A stretch of DNA of 64,000 bases from Tenrec ecaudatus (lineage: Eukaryota > Chordata > Mammalia > Afrosoricida > Tenrecidae), in the NCBI RefSeq assembly GCF_050624435.1, contig NC_134534.1, forward strand, positions 63,139,501 through 63,203,500, written 5' to 3'. This document shows positions 9,756 to 21,692 of this stretch, one piece after another. Each line of letters opens with the position of its first letter. The stretch's first letter is position 1. The translations under genes were made by a program, and so were the position numbers. The notes beneath the pieces are model-generated. The model did not search any database, was not told where the DNA came from, and was given only the letters and a program-made list of their open reading frames with translations.

Positions 9756-11560
9756 GCATAGAGTCCAGAATGCATAATACATCACATAAGGAATTATGAC
9801 TAGAAGGGCCATGTTAATCGACTGCATCTGAGCATTGAACAGATGTTAGACGATATCGCAGAAAGACAAAGTAAAGCATGATAAGGCAACGTGAAAAACC
9901 CAGGATCAAACCAAAACAAAATAAAAATTTAAAAACCACAAGGAAAAAAATACCCTCTACATTTCTCAAATGGAATGATTTTTAAAAAAATCAAACCGAG
10001 AATTGTTATTTTGTAGAATTATATGGGCAAACTATTGAACAATATGAGAACCATTTTTAAGAAGATGGATATACACAGTGAAAAGAAGTGGTTGATGTCG
10101 AATCATTTCAGGAGGTATCAAATGCTCCTGACCCAAGGCCATTAAAGGAAGAGTTCAGCTGCATGAAGGCATTGGTGAAGAACAAAGTTCTAGGAATAGA
10201 CAGAACCCCAACTGAGATGTCTCAACCAAAGGATATAATGCTTGCAAGCATCTGTTCCATCATGTATGCCAAGACATTAGGAAGTCTGCTACCTAACTGA
10301 AATGACTGAAAGAGATCTAGATGTGTAACAAGTCCAAAGAAAGATGATCCAACAGAGTGTGGAAATCATTAAACAACATTATGTGCATGTAAAATTTTTC
10401 TGAAAATAATTCAAAAATATTTCCATTGGTTCATTGTCAGGGAACTACCAAAAAGTACTCCTAATTCAGAAGGCTATGTGAACCTGGGGGTATCACTGCT
10501 GAAGTCAGATGGATGTTGGTTGAAAGCAGAGAGTACTTACAAGATTCTTATATTTTATTGACTGTTCAAAAGGATTTAGACTGTGTGACTCTCAACAAAT
10601 TTTGGATCACATTGCAAAGAATAGGAATTTCAGTACAATTACTTGCTCATGAGGAACCTGTACTTAGGCCAAGGGGCACTTGTTTGAACAAACCAAGGTA
10701 GGACACAGGATTGTGGCCTTTCATCATACTTGGTCAATTTGCACACAGAGGGTATCATTTGAGGAGCTGGGTATATAAAGAATCATGCAGCATCAGTTTT
10801 GAAGGACGCCTTTTAACATCCTTCCTCTCCAGACAACACAATCTTATTTACTGAAAGCAAGTCAGGAGGACCTGAAGCATCGATGAAGATCAATTAGTAC
10901 AGCCTTCGGGATCAATAACTATATCGCAACCAGCAAACGAAGTACTATCGGGAGAAATGGGAAAAAAAAGATAGAAGATATCAAGAATTTCATTTTACAA
11001 TCAATGCACAAGGAAGCAGGAGGAAAGAAATCAAGTGATATATTGCATTGGACAAATATGCTCCAAAAGATTTCTTTAAAGCATTCAAAAGAAACAAATT
11101 CACTTTGCTTTGAAGACTAGGGTATGCCTGACCCAAGGGATAGTATTTTCAATGGCCTCAAATGCATGAATATGGAAGCCCGGGGAGAAGAATGGCTGCA
11201 TTTGGATTTCGGTGTTGCCGAGGATTACTGCACATACCATGACTACTAGATGAACAATCAATCTGTCTTGGAAGAAACACAACCAGAATGCTTCTTAGAA
11301 GCAAAGAGAATAAGTCTGTCTTATATACTTGAACACAATTATCAAGGAGGATCAGTATATGGGGAAGGGCAGCATGCTGGGTAAAAAGTCACAGAGAAAG
11401 ATGAAGTCCCTTAGCAAGATTGCTTGACTTCGTATAAATAACAATGGGCTCAAGCATGTCATCTATTGTGAAGATGGTGTAGAGCTGGGCAGTGGTTTGT
11501 TTTGTTACACATGGGGTTACACTATGTTGAAGTCAAACTATTGTCATTAGGGCCCCAAAG

Positions 11561-12925
11561 AACACTGTTTTCTTAATGTCTGCTTTCAACCTTGTGCCCT
11601 TTTAAGAGCTATCTACATGGGATCAAATGGACAATTCCAATTTAAAAGATTAGATAGAGTTTATGGTAATGGGGGAGGGACAAATCAAAAGAAGGAGGAT
11701 GGTAATGGTTGTATTACTCCAAGAACGTAATCTGTGTGACCAAATTGTACATGGAAACTGTTGAGTTGGTACATGCGTTTCTCTGCTTTGCTCTATGGTA
11801 CCTAGAAACAACAATATAGGCAGCATACATATTGTAACCTAGATTAGAAACTATTGTATTTCTCATCTGGAAGGATGGCTTCTTATGATGAACTATACAA
11901 CCGTGGAATAAGTGGAGAAAACTGTTATTTTTTGTAGCTAGAGTCACCAAATACCAATGATCATTGGAGTTGTCTTCTTATGCTACCATTCTATGTACTT
12001 TTAGTTATGACAGTGATATTTTGAGAATAAATATCAGGTTCGTATTTTCTTTTGATGAAAAGAAAATAACTGATTCTGTTCTTGATCAAGTGTACAGTGA
12101 GGAAATCCTATCCAAATAGAACGTTAGGCCTCATCTGTGGTGAAGCAGCACAGACTGGTTTCCTGTGCTGTAATGGAACCAATGGAGAGCAACAACTACG
12201 CTGTTTCTCGTTACCTGATAACTCAAGGCTGAAGACTTAAGTTTACCCAGGTGTGCACTGGGAGAAAGGTCTGGCTATCTGATTGCCAAACAAACAAAAC
12301 AGAAAACAAGTCTATGGAAAACCCGATGCTTTACTCTGACACTCATGGGTTGGCATTAATCATAACCTACTTGACAAAAAAATAACAACCAATTGTGAAA
12401 TATATCTGCAATAGGAGTGTCCCAGAAAAAGGGAAGGAGGAAAGGAAAAGAGGAAGAAAAGAAGAAAGTATAAAGTACTGTTCTCAGATAGAACTTCAAA
12501 GATTAAGGAAAATATGGAAATAGCTTAGGAGAATCATAAAGTTATATCTTTATTATTCAACCCCATTCTGTGGATGACATCATTATCAGATTAGGATATC
12601 CCCTTAAAATGTGATGGGATTATTGAAATGTCTCAAAACAGATCTGCAGTAGCCATCAACAATTAATCAGAGCTGGTTTTCAAAATGAAACCTCTTGCTC
12701 ATCCATGTTCTGGTAAATGATTTACTTCATTTTATAGAGTAAGAGCTTGATAATTTCTAGACCTGAGTAGCAGGCATCTCTTCTCAAGGGGGCAGTTTGT
12801 GTCCCTGATGGTATCCAGGCTGAAAATAGCCCTAGAATCCAGTGAATAGAGATGGGATTCTGTTTAGGCATTTTTTTTTCCAATCCAACATCAAATTACC
12901 AATTTTATGATACTCCTCCTTTCAG
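11561..12925. other. Intergenic, nothing recognised
   Basis: Unremarkable sequence with a purine-rich tract at 12425-12475. The minus-strand ORFs 11100-11282 and 11714-11950 are read through LINE or unique sequence and show no family. Confidence 0.4.
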
Positions 12926-13125
12926 GAAGGAGCCCTGGTGGAGCAGTAGTGGGTTACACAACGGGCCGCGCACAGCAAAGTCAGGAGTTGATACGACTAA
13001 GTGGAGAAAGATGAGGTTTTCTACTCATGTAAAGACTTACAGCCTCAGAAAGCCACAAGGGCGGTTCTGTTCGCTCCAGGGGGAGTGTTAGTTGTCACTG
13101 ACTTGCTGGCAGTGAGTATAGTTTG
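12926..13125 (+). mobile_element. AfroSINE copy
   Basis: Starts with the intact head GGAGCCCTGGTGGAGCAGT. It has the AGAAAGATGAGG block, CTTACAGCCTCAGAAAGCC, and ends near TGGCAGTGAGTATAGTTTGA. Confidence 0.85.
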
Positions 13126-13129
13126 AGTT

Positions 13130-14360
13130 GCTTCACTGAACTGGTTAAGCAAACAGAATAATGAAGCTAGAGATAATTACTTTTAAATAATACATGCATG
13201 CTCTAACAATTTATTTGATTTCTGTGTGAATGCTACTGTTTTAGTATAGGACTAGGTCCTTTTCTTTGTATTAGAATCCAATCAGCTGATTGGAATTCTT
13301 CATCAATTAATGTACATAAATCTCATGGATTGTCTTTGATATAAAGCGCATATATTAATGAGGGAAAGTCAACTATTCATAAAGCATTCTGAATAAAAGA
13401 GTCTTCTTGAATTTTGTGACTTTTCCACAAATTTAATTATTTTAATCACTGGCCTTTATCTACTCTCAAAATACTGCTTTCAGTTTTTATGTGGAAAAAA
13501 ACTTTCAACAACTAAGTTGCATTATATTTTATGAGAGTTAACTAAATGACAAAATACAACAAAAAGAAAAATGATGTTAACATATCATGTGAAAACTCTG
13601 ATATCATTGTGACAAATAACAATTGCCTAGTAGTGAAGACTTTAGGAAAACAATTATGGTGAAATCTCTGAGAGGCAGAAGTGGACAGAACTTCATGTAA
13701 TCTTCAGTTGTTGACTTAATTATCGGACATTGTGCATTTGCTACAACACTGAAACACCTATTTGTATATTTTTTGCATTAACAATATACATCTGTCAGTA
13801 ATGAATGCCAAGGTGCTGGGTGAGATTAATTCTGGCTATAAGGGTTAAAGGTGTGCGTCCACTGGACTGGGTCATGATTCCTGGTGGTTTGGCAGTTGTA
13901 TAATGATATAACCAACCTCCATTTTGTGATCTAATGTGCTCATCCTCCCTCTTCACATAAACCACTTTGCATCATGGCCTGGCCTTTGAGACCTAAACAT
14001 GTCAATAAGTAAGGAGTGAATGCACCTTGTTCTTTCCAGGTCTCACAGGTTCTTCACCTCTCATAGGGTTTAGCCTTACTACTTGTCTGTAATTTGTTTT
14101 ACTGGAAAATATTTGCGTTTTCCTTTGCTGATAGATTTATGCCTTGCCCATTTTCCTACTTTTGCAGGTTTTTTCCTGAGTTATGGCTCACGGCAGAAAC
14201 AGAGTTCCCTCTGTTAATCCAAGGAGCTGGCTAAATAGAAGTTGAAAATTCTTGATTTTAACTTGTATTTATAAACTAATTTATATTTTATTTCCATCAA
14301 GTCCCTTTTTTCGCCCCCTCAACCCAGGTATTTATTTACGTAGAAAGAAAAGAGCAGATC
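13130..14360. other. Intergenic, possible unclassified repeat at 13840-14060
   Basis: Most is AT-rich and featureless. The stretch 13840-14060 (TGGTTTGGCAGTTGTATAATG and TCCATTTTGTGATCTAATG) has the feel of an interspersed repeat, but there is no second copy in the window to confirm it. Confidence 0.3.
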
Positions 14361-14365
14361 TGGTT

Positions 14366-14510
14366 GGGCAGGAGGTCAATGGTTGGACTGCTAACTGCAA
14401 GATCAAACCTACCAACCACCTCATGGGAGAAAGATGAGCCTGTTTGCTCAGGAATCCAGGGGAGTAAGTCTACTGAGCCATAAAGAGGTGCTGTAAGATG
14501 GAACAATTTA
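14366..14510 (+). mobile_element. AfroSINE copy, 3' truncated
   Basis: GGTCAATGGTTGGACTGCTAA, GATCAAACCTACCAACC and GGGAGAAAGATGAGCC appear in order. The last third is degenerate. Confidence 0.75.
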
Positions 14511-14859
14511 AAAGCAATAGGTTTTATGTGTAGACGGGAGAAGGAAGGAGGATGAAGAGGAAGAAGAGGAAAGGAAAGAAATAGAAGATGAAAAAAAATC
14601 ACCTGAGTTTTTAAATTCAAGACTAATAATGATGTTCTCACAATTTGGGAAGTTAAATTTCTGAAAATTAGATCATGGCACAAATAAATAAGATAAAAGT
14701 CTACAAATTGATTGTAAAAACTTTAGATCTATGGATCTGGCATGATCGTTATTAATCAGAGACAGATAAATACCACTCAAGGAGCCTTTCATTACTGTTC
14801 CATCAAGAAATTCTTCTGGATAAATTCATTAATGTGCAAAGATTAAGAAGTTCATGGCT

Positions 14860-14977
14860 AGCTCTTCAGTCTAACGCTCTCCCAACTGAGCTATTTTGGC
14901 TCACTTGAGATAACAGATGCATGGTTTTCATAATATATGTAAGAGCTCCCAATAAAATCATTATTTTAAAATAAAAA
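14860..14977 (+). mobile_element. Retroposed chimera: tRNA-Phe half plus LINE tail
   Basis: The unit begins with the antisense tRNA-Phe half, passes through a 36-bp linker, and ends with AAGAGCTCCCAATAAAATCATT and an A-rich tail. That is the same 3' terminus as the retroposon at 60045-62175. It is flanked by an imperfect 12-bp duplication, AAGTTCATGGCT at 14848-14859 and AAGTTCGTGGTT at 14978-14989 (10 of 12 identical). This supports a single LINE-driven insertion. Confidence 0.7.
14861..14900 (-). pseudogene. tRNA-Phe(GAA) 5' half
   Basis: Reading minus from 14900, 38 of 40 bases match the 5' half of vertebrate tRNA-Phe. It starts GCCAAAATAGCTCAG and runs through the D-loop (TTGGGAGAGC) and the anticodon stem to ACTGAAGA, which holds the GAA anticodon. 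Identity stops just after the anticodon loop. There is no 3' half and no T-loop (B box), so it is not a working tRNA gene. Confidence 0.85.
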
Positions 14978-14989
14978 AAGTTCGTGGTT

Positions 14990-17610
14990 TTAAGAAAAAA
15001 ACTACATTAAATTTATGACTAGCTGATGATAGATACAATACTATTAAAATGATATTTAAATCATGAACCTTACATTTACCACTAATTGACAATAACTTTT
15101 AAAGTTCTGAAATTCCCATTAAGAAGACATCAAATGTATGTACTAATAAGCCAAGCAATACTTCATAAACCATAACACACATTTTGTCAAGTAGACATAT
15201 GTAAACTAAACCTGTATGCAAAAATATAAATATATATGAGGAAGCATGGTTTACGGAGGATGTCTCTCAACAGTGTGTTGTGCAGTATTTGCTCCATCAG
15301 CTGAGTAACACGTTGCTGTTCTTTAGCATGATCTGGTTTTGTCAGCTGAGGCGTGCTCTCTACGTCCTAGTCAGAGGCAGCATTATTTGTAAAGAAAGGT
15401 CCATTTAAATAGCACAACTAATGATCTTGAAAAATATTTCTCTCAGAGCAATGAGTCTCTGAAATGGCACATAAAATATAATTATATTTAGTTTTCAGAA
15501 GAACACAAAAGGATGAAAACAGCACAGTATTTAAAGAAAATAACTCAATTCACTATTGACTTCTCAAGATAATAGAAACATTTCTATCTTATCGGTAAGA
15601 CTATTAAGTCTGTTAACTTGTTGTATACTTTATATTTGACTTAATCATTCCTTCATAGAGTGATTTAAAATAGAACACGGGCTAATAAAAATCAAGGTTA
15701 TTTTTACAAAAGTAATATATAATACTAATACCAATATCAAGACATTTTATTTGAAAGCCCAGCTAATAAAATTTGTTCTCTAAAATTATTCTTCTGTGAC
15801 AATTTTTAATGATCATAATACTGTAAGTAGTACCCCAGTACACATGATTTCTTTTGGTTCCAGCTTCTACCTTATCCAAGTTTGAATATTACACAGATGT
15901 CATCATTGAAAACAATGAAGAAGGGTAACAACCCAGTGCATTTTTCCAGTGTAAACAGGAAAACATTAAGTGGAGAACTCTACTGTGACTAAGCAAAATG
16001 ACTTCCTAATGACAAGGAAAGCCGCCTTTCATTTCTCAAAAGTTCTCTTACGAAACAGTAACAAGAAGAACTAAAGCAATACTCCTTCTTTGCCTTCACT
16101 GCCCTAATTATAATTTCTTTCCGTGGGTGTTCTTCTTCCCTATTTTAATGAGCAAAACCAAGCAAACAAGAAATGAAAACAAACCAAAGCAAATCGCTAT
16201 CACTAACAAACAAGCCAAGTTCCAAGTTGGCTGCAATGAGGTGATTCTAGGCTGAAGTTTCTTCCGAAAGGATTATGTTATGCATCAGTTTTAAATAAAG
16301 AAAAACATTTTCCATGTTCTATGTTTGCGCAGGTAATCACATTAACTTATTAGGACTTTAAAGTAAAAATCATTCCCAACATTGAGAAAGTCTAGTTTTA
16401 TGAATATATTTGAAATATATTCCTTTCTTAGAAGTACTAAGCATTGCTTCCTGGTTAAAATGAACACCCACAGGTTTTTATAACTCTCTTTAGAGAAGTC
16501 TCCTATTCTATAGTCAATTTCACAATTCATAATGTTTTAACTCATATTTTAGTTCTATATTGGATCCATATCTTTCTTCTGATCAACGCAAATAACTCAT
16601 AACTCATACCACTCCTAGAAAGACCACTTTATAGTAAATTCTTCATAAACTGAATTGACACCCAAGCACCTTGAGAAGTAACTATGTTAGTGTTAAAGGA
16701 CACTACTTTTTTTTATTATGATTTATCTCAAATAGTCAAATTTATTTTACTTCCCTTTCACAAATACCAGACTTGAGTTAAAACTAGTTGTATAAATGAG
16801 TCTAAGATCCCAAACCAAGAATAGTGAAAGTGCGTCATACGTAAATCAGGTACTGCTAGGACAGACAAAAGGGGAATTGCACAAGCGAGGTATAAATATA
16901 GCTTAGAAAACACTCTCAGTAAGAATTAGAGGCAATATAAGAAATCTGCATATATTAAACCTTCAAGGTCAGTTACCTTGTGATTCAAAACTGACTCTCC
17001 TTTTCAGAAGATAAGGCGTTGATTAGTACTAAATTATTAACTGGGTATAGATTATACTGGGTGTAAGGGACAAGCTAGGATTCAACTATTTCGATTCCTG
17101 CGTTTTCTTTTTACAGTGGGTATTATCATTGCTGTCAGTGCAAGCTCAGCAAAGCTAGCCAGAATCTGTAAGATTGTGGTGACAGTCTGATACCAAATTG
17201 CTGCACTGTGCAAACTGAAGGAATGGGTCAGGTGGAGCCAGTACCTTTCTCAAATACACTTTGGCGAGGTACAGCACATTGTTTTTGAAATACCAGGAGT
17301 TTTACACCACTGGTTACAGAACTTTTTGTGAATATTTCAAATGTATTTTAATTTAGAGACTCTTACTTTAATATAAATGCAAATAAATGAATTAAGAAAG
17401 GAAAGAAGCAATAAATAGCATTTACACTTCCTGCGCTTTAAATGAAGCAGCCATAGATTACACGTATGAGGTACCTAAACTAGCATTCTATGGAGTGGCA
17501 AACATAATCTGGTTCTATCACAATCATGCATGCATTAAAATATTGCAAATTTAATGACAGATAAGGGGATCCTATTTTAATAGATTTCATTTTGCTACAA
17601 TGAAATTGTG
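14990..17610. other. Long repeat-poor intergenic stretch
   Basis: 2.6 kb in which I recognise no SINE, LINE, gene or RNA. It is unusual for this window only in being free of the repeats that fill the rest. Confidence 0.4.
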
Positions 17611-17611
17611 T

Positions 17612-17735
17612 TTCGGAACCCTGGTGGTGCAGTGGTGAAGCGCTCGCGAGGTGGGGGTTTCAACACTCTGCGTCTAGAGAGATGGCGGCCTAGGGAAGGC
17701 AGGCGGCATTCTACGCTGCCGTCTGGGGTTGCTTT
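17612..17735 (+). mobile_element. AfroSINE copy, rearranged
   Basis: The head GGAACCCTGGTGGTGCAGTG and AAGCGCTCGCGAGG are well preserved and CpG-rich. The downstream part (GAGATGGCGGCCTAGG) departs from the usual body. Confidence 0.75.
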
Positions 17736-17897
17736 TCCATATTTTGAGTATTACAATCATGTAGCTTGATCACGTGTTCAGATCCTTCATCCCAAAATAG
17801 TTTTTAATGTGTTTCATTGAGGTTTTACATGAAGTTGACGGTGCAAACAACAAGATTTGAGTACAACCATTCTTCTAATTTTCCAGAAGAGGTTTCA

Positions 17898-18092
17898 GCG
17901 TGAGGTCTTTGGTGGCGTCGCGCCGTGGTTCCGCACGCCTAGGATCGTGCAGGTCGCCTGTTGAAAACCACCAGGCGCCACAACGACGGGGCTTTCTACT
18001 CCCGCAGAGTCAACAGGCTCCAGAACACGCAGGGTCAGTTCTACCCTGTTCTATAAAGTCGCTACGAGTTAATGCGACCTCGACGGCAGAGC
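17898..18092 (+). mobile_element. CpG-rich AfroSINE copy
   Basis: GTGGCGTCGCGCCGTGG, CAGGTCGCCTGTTGAAAACC, TTCTACCCTGTTCTATAAAG and TCGCTACGAGTTAATGCGAC follow the family order. CpG sites are largely undecayed, so this looks like a young copy. Confidence 0.75.
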
Positions 18093-18610
18093 GTCTTGCT
18101 TCGCTTTCACAGGTGCACCGTGGGCCACGAAGATTGGAAACCGCCTGCACCCCACAAGCGACAGCTCCTGCCATCGAGCCTTTTCTCAAAACTCGCAGTT
18201 GGCTCGCTACCTTGTCTTTTGGGATCACTGGGCGTCCGCATCACCTCCATGGGAGGGAGTTGGTTTTATTTATTTTTAGTAGTCTCACTTCGGTCTTAGA
18301 AGTGAATCTAATACAAGTGTCTGGCTAGTACCTTAAAGTTGAAAAAGTATCTAGAAGCCTGGCTGGGTCCGTAGGACCACAGTAGATGGCAGGGCAGCGC
18401 TATGGAGGGGCGGGCAGGTACCCTGGGACACGTCTTAGTGTCCGTGTTCCCACATGGCCACACATGCCCTGTGCTCCTGTCAAGCTGCTGTAGGAATGAG
18501 TCGACAAATGACACAAACAAGCGTGACCCCCGAACTGCAAAACCCATGACTATGCTGCTTCGCACGAACAGCATTAGGGACAAAGATGCTGATGTCGAAT
18601 TTAAAGATGT
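18093..18610. other. CpG-rich patch of unknown origin
   Basis: GC and CpG content stay high beyond the SINE (TTGGCTCGCTACC, GGGCGTCCGCATC, GGAGGGGCGGGCAGG) before dropping to AT-rich sequence at about 18660. Overlapping ORFs on both strands (17900-18328, 18308-18583, 18402-18668) are expected where stop codons are rare, and none shows a known domain. Confidence 0.45.
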
Positions 18611-20080
18611 ACTCAGAATTCACAGAGGGTTGAAATTGAAAATTTCTTTCACTTCCTTGAGCCATTAATGTTTTTCTCCATTGTAGAGAGTTCCAAGAAA
18701 CTTTTATTTTTTTTAAAAAGTCAGAAAAGGGTCTATGGAATAATAGCTAATTTACAAATACAAGCATTTCTAATACACACTCACTGAAATTTTATAAATA
18801 TGAGCTTGCAGCAACTTAGAAAATTATAAACTAACATTTTCAAAATTTTCTTACCCTCTGTACTCTCCACTCTAAAAGGAGAATGGTTTCTGAGGCAAAT
18901 ATTCAACAGAATTTATTTAATGGTCAAAGTAGGCTTCATTTTATATTCTTGGATACTATAAGTAATATTGGTAGATTATGATTTCCTACTTTGATTTATG
19001 CAACAAAATATTACACATATAATGTTTATGTATAATATAGATATACAAACATCAATGCTTATAATATAGTGCATATTATTAATGGGTTTTTAGGTAAACA
19101 CAGTAAAAGGAAATTATTTAGTAACCTGCATTAATTGCATTTTAAGGACAAAAGGTCTGAGAATGACAATGACCTCTGTGAACTTTTATTATATATTTCT
19201 ACTTTACATTCTTGTTTTAATTTATTAGAGAATTAGCAGCCTAAAAGCAAAGCCATGTGAATATATTTTTGGAATTAGTATTTGGGCTTCAAATGTAAAG
19301 AAAACCAAGATCTATAGTAATAAATTCATTCCCTTTCATATTAGTATATTTTGTTGAATCCACCTCTAAAAGTTTACAAGTTATTTTATTTGAAATAAAA
19401 GAATAAATTTTCATTTCAGAAACTTACAAGTAAAAACTCTATGTCTCAATCTGCAATAAAATTTTTGCAGCTAGTAATTTTACTGTGATACTGGATCAGA
19501 AAGTAAACGGAATGTTTGTTCAGCTAAGCACTGTTACACCCAGATTAATGAGGGCAATTAAATTTTTCAAAGATAAATGTGTATTATGATTATAGATATC
19601 ATGTGCTTCTACCTCTTCTCCCTTCAGTTACAGCTTTCAGTCTCTGGAAGAGTTTAAGGAAGCCATGAATACATAGAAACTAATATGAAAACCACATGTC
19701 CACATTAAAATGCTATAAGCAACCAACAATATATTTTACTTAAATACGATGAGCATATCAGAATAATTGCCGTGGCGTCACTATTTTAAAAAGGTAAGCA
19801 AAGATTCATACTAAATAAAACAAGACTGTCTACACTAGCTGGCCTAGCTTTTGTGAGGCTAAAATTTAAGAAACTTTGATGACCTTCTTAAGGAGGAAAG
19901 AATCTAGTAAGAAACACGTTGCATGGGCCCAAGTAGTTTTTAAAAGTAAACTCCTGATGGCCCTTGGAATTTGCTTCATTAACATCCCTTGAATTCAACC
20001 ACCCAGAGACTTTAACCTCCCATTGACCAAAATGCAATCGTGGTTTTATTTAATATGATATGATCCTAATTATTTCTTCT
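18611..20080. other. AT-rich intergenic, nothing recognised
   Basis: No gene or repeat family was recognised. There is a TATA-rich tract at 19015-19080. Confidence 0.4.
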
Positions 20081-20084
20081 ATAA

Positions 20085-20235
20085 AATGGATCGGCACCGT
20101 GACTGAACAATGGGCTCGAACATTTGAACAATGGTCAGAACGGCACAGGACTGAGCGCTACCTGGCTCTGATGTGCATAAGGTCACTCTGAGTCAGAACT
20201 GGTTCCAGGGCACCTAACAACAACAACCACGACAA
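20085..20235 (+). mobile_element. RTE LINE 3' end
   Basis: Short tail: GTGACTGAACAATGGGCTCGAA, GGTCACTCTGAGTCAGAAC and the diagnostic ending GGCACCTAACAACAACAAC. Confidence 0.8.
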
Positions 20236-21110
20236 CTGTGTGAGCAGTCCTTTCTTTACTCATTTCTGAAGTCCACTCTCCAACTGGCTGTTATTCTCTT
20301 ATCCTGGAATCCCATACATTTTAAATGGCCATTGCTTTTTGAGAGAATATTTTCTAAAATGATTCCAGTGAAAACTGCCCTGAAAAATGAAATTGCCATC
20401 CTCCATTTTGATTAATTATTTTAAATCTATGTATTATGCAATAAAAATTTGCCAAACCAATATTAGCAGAGATTAAATAATTATTCTCCTTAGTTTAGGC
20501 TTCATAAAACCAACCAAATGAAACTGTAGATCTACTGACTTAGACAAAAGGGGTCACATGGTGAAACTCAGTCTCTCCAGATTCTAAGTCATTTGAGTCC
20601 CCACATGCTAACAACTAGCCATTCGGACTGAAATGTCAACACCAACAATTCTGTGTGACCTGATGTGTATGAATGGCAAGATGATGACAACTACTTGTCA
20701 TATTATTTTCCCACATAGATTACCTGTTATGAACTCTTTGGTATTTACCCTCTCTTCTACTTAAAAAACTCCGACTGTATAAAGGATGGAGAATTTTAAA
20801 AATCATTATTATGAGATGGATTATTGTAAGTTTACACATAAATCTCATAAAGAACTCATTCACCCACTGCACACACAAACTTTTCCTTTATCATTTCCCT
20901 GATTTTATCTTCATACAATTGTTCTTCCAGGAACATAATAATAATTCATTACAATAATTAGGAATTCTTACTAATTCAATAGCCAAGTTGTATTCATTCT
21001 TTCTAAATAACACACTTCTTATTTTTCCCTACCTATATACTCCCACCCAGAATGCACCTGCCAGCGTATCCTCTGTGGTCACTTGCATGTTGCTCTGACA
21101 ATGGTAGTTA
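20236..21110. other. Intergenic, nothing recognised
   Basis: No gene, RNA or recognisable repeat was seen. Confidence 0.35.
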
Positions 21111-21114
21111 TGTC

Positions 21115-21400
21115 ACAGGTATTTCAAATAGCGGACAGCTTTCAGCAGAGTAGCCAGACTTAGCGTGGGAAGAAGGACATGGCAGTCTACTTTGCAACAT
21201 GCATCAAGGGAAACTGTACAGAGCACAACAGAATAACACCTGATTCCAAGCTAAGTCGTATATGAGCCCACAAACAGGAAGGCACTTGAGTGCGTTCCAT
21301 ACACTGTGGTGACTGCACCAATAGGCTAGAGTATACCAACTCTCATGAAGTGGCCCAAGACAGACAATGTTTTGTCGTGTTGTACATGGGGTTGGAGTGG
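21115..21400 (+). mobile_element. Internally deleted RTE derivative
   Basis: The 5' UTR of the RTE (AGACTTAGCGTGGGAAGAAG, GGCAGTCTACTTTGC) is followed within 200 bp by its 3' end (GTTTTGTCGTGTTGTACATG). This fits a non-autonomous RTE1 derivative. Confidence 0.6.
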
Positions 21401-21599
21401 ACAGCTAAGGATAACAAATCTATTCCATAGTCTTTGTAATTCAAGATGAAATCCATTTCTGTGTGGGTTATTGCAACGGTGTTCTAATTTTTCACTCCCT
21501 CCATCCTCTCCCCCATTCATTTGATCACTTCATCCTGTGCACTGTCCACAGAGGACTCCTCCTCCTAACATGCTTACTTTTCAAAGAAAAGCATGTCAT

Positions 21600-21692
21600 T
21601 TATTTAAAAAATCATTTTATTGTGGAATCATACAACTCTCCTCACAATCCATACATACAGCATAAGTACATAAGTTGGGTTACCTATGCCAC
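21600..21692 (-). mobile_element. Retroposon 3' tail, short
   Basis: AAATCATTTTATTGTGGAATC and ATACAACTCTCCTCACAATCC are the reversed terminus of the 2.1-kb retroposon at 60045-62175. Confidence 0.7.

Larger units (their letters stand above)
8455..11560 (+). mobile_element. RTE-type (BovB-like) LINE, old, interrupted
   Basis: The 5' part (8455-8600, 8915-9375) matches the endonuclease-side sequence of afrotherian RTE1. The translated region near 10510-10700 aligns with the reverse-transcriptase block of RTE/BovB elements: YILLTVQKDLDCVTLNKFW against the family's Y-F-x-F-I-D-Y-x-K-A-F-D-C-V-D-H-x-K-L-W. Further on, 10980-11330 carries the C-terminal ORF segment and 11430-11560 the 3' end with GTTTTGTTACACATGGGGT. 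The full span of about 3.1 kb includes two insertions, an AfroSINE (8706-8911) and an unidentified block (about 9376-9755). Frames are broken throughout and the YADD region is unreadable, so it is dead. Confidence 0.8.

Noticed and set aside
14861..14900. A functional tRNA-Phe gene
   Set aside because: Only the 5' half is present; there is no acceptor 3' strand, T arm or B box.
17900..18668. Clustered ORFs as a candidate new gene
   Set aside because: Frames are open on both strands because of high GC and SINE content; no domain or splice evidence.
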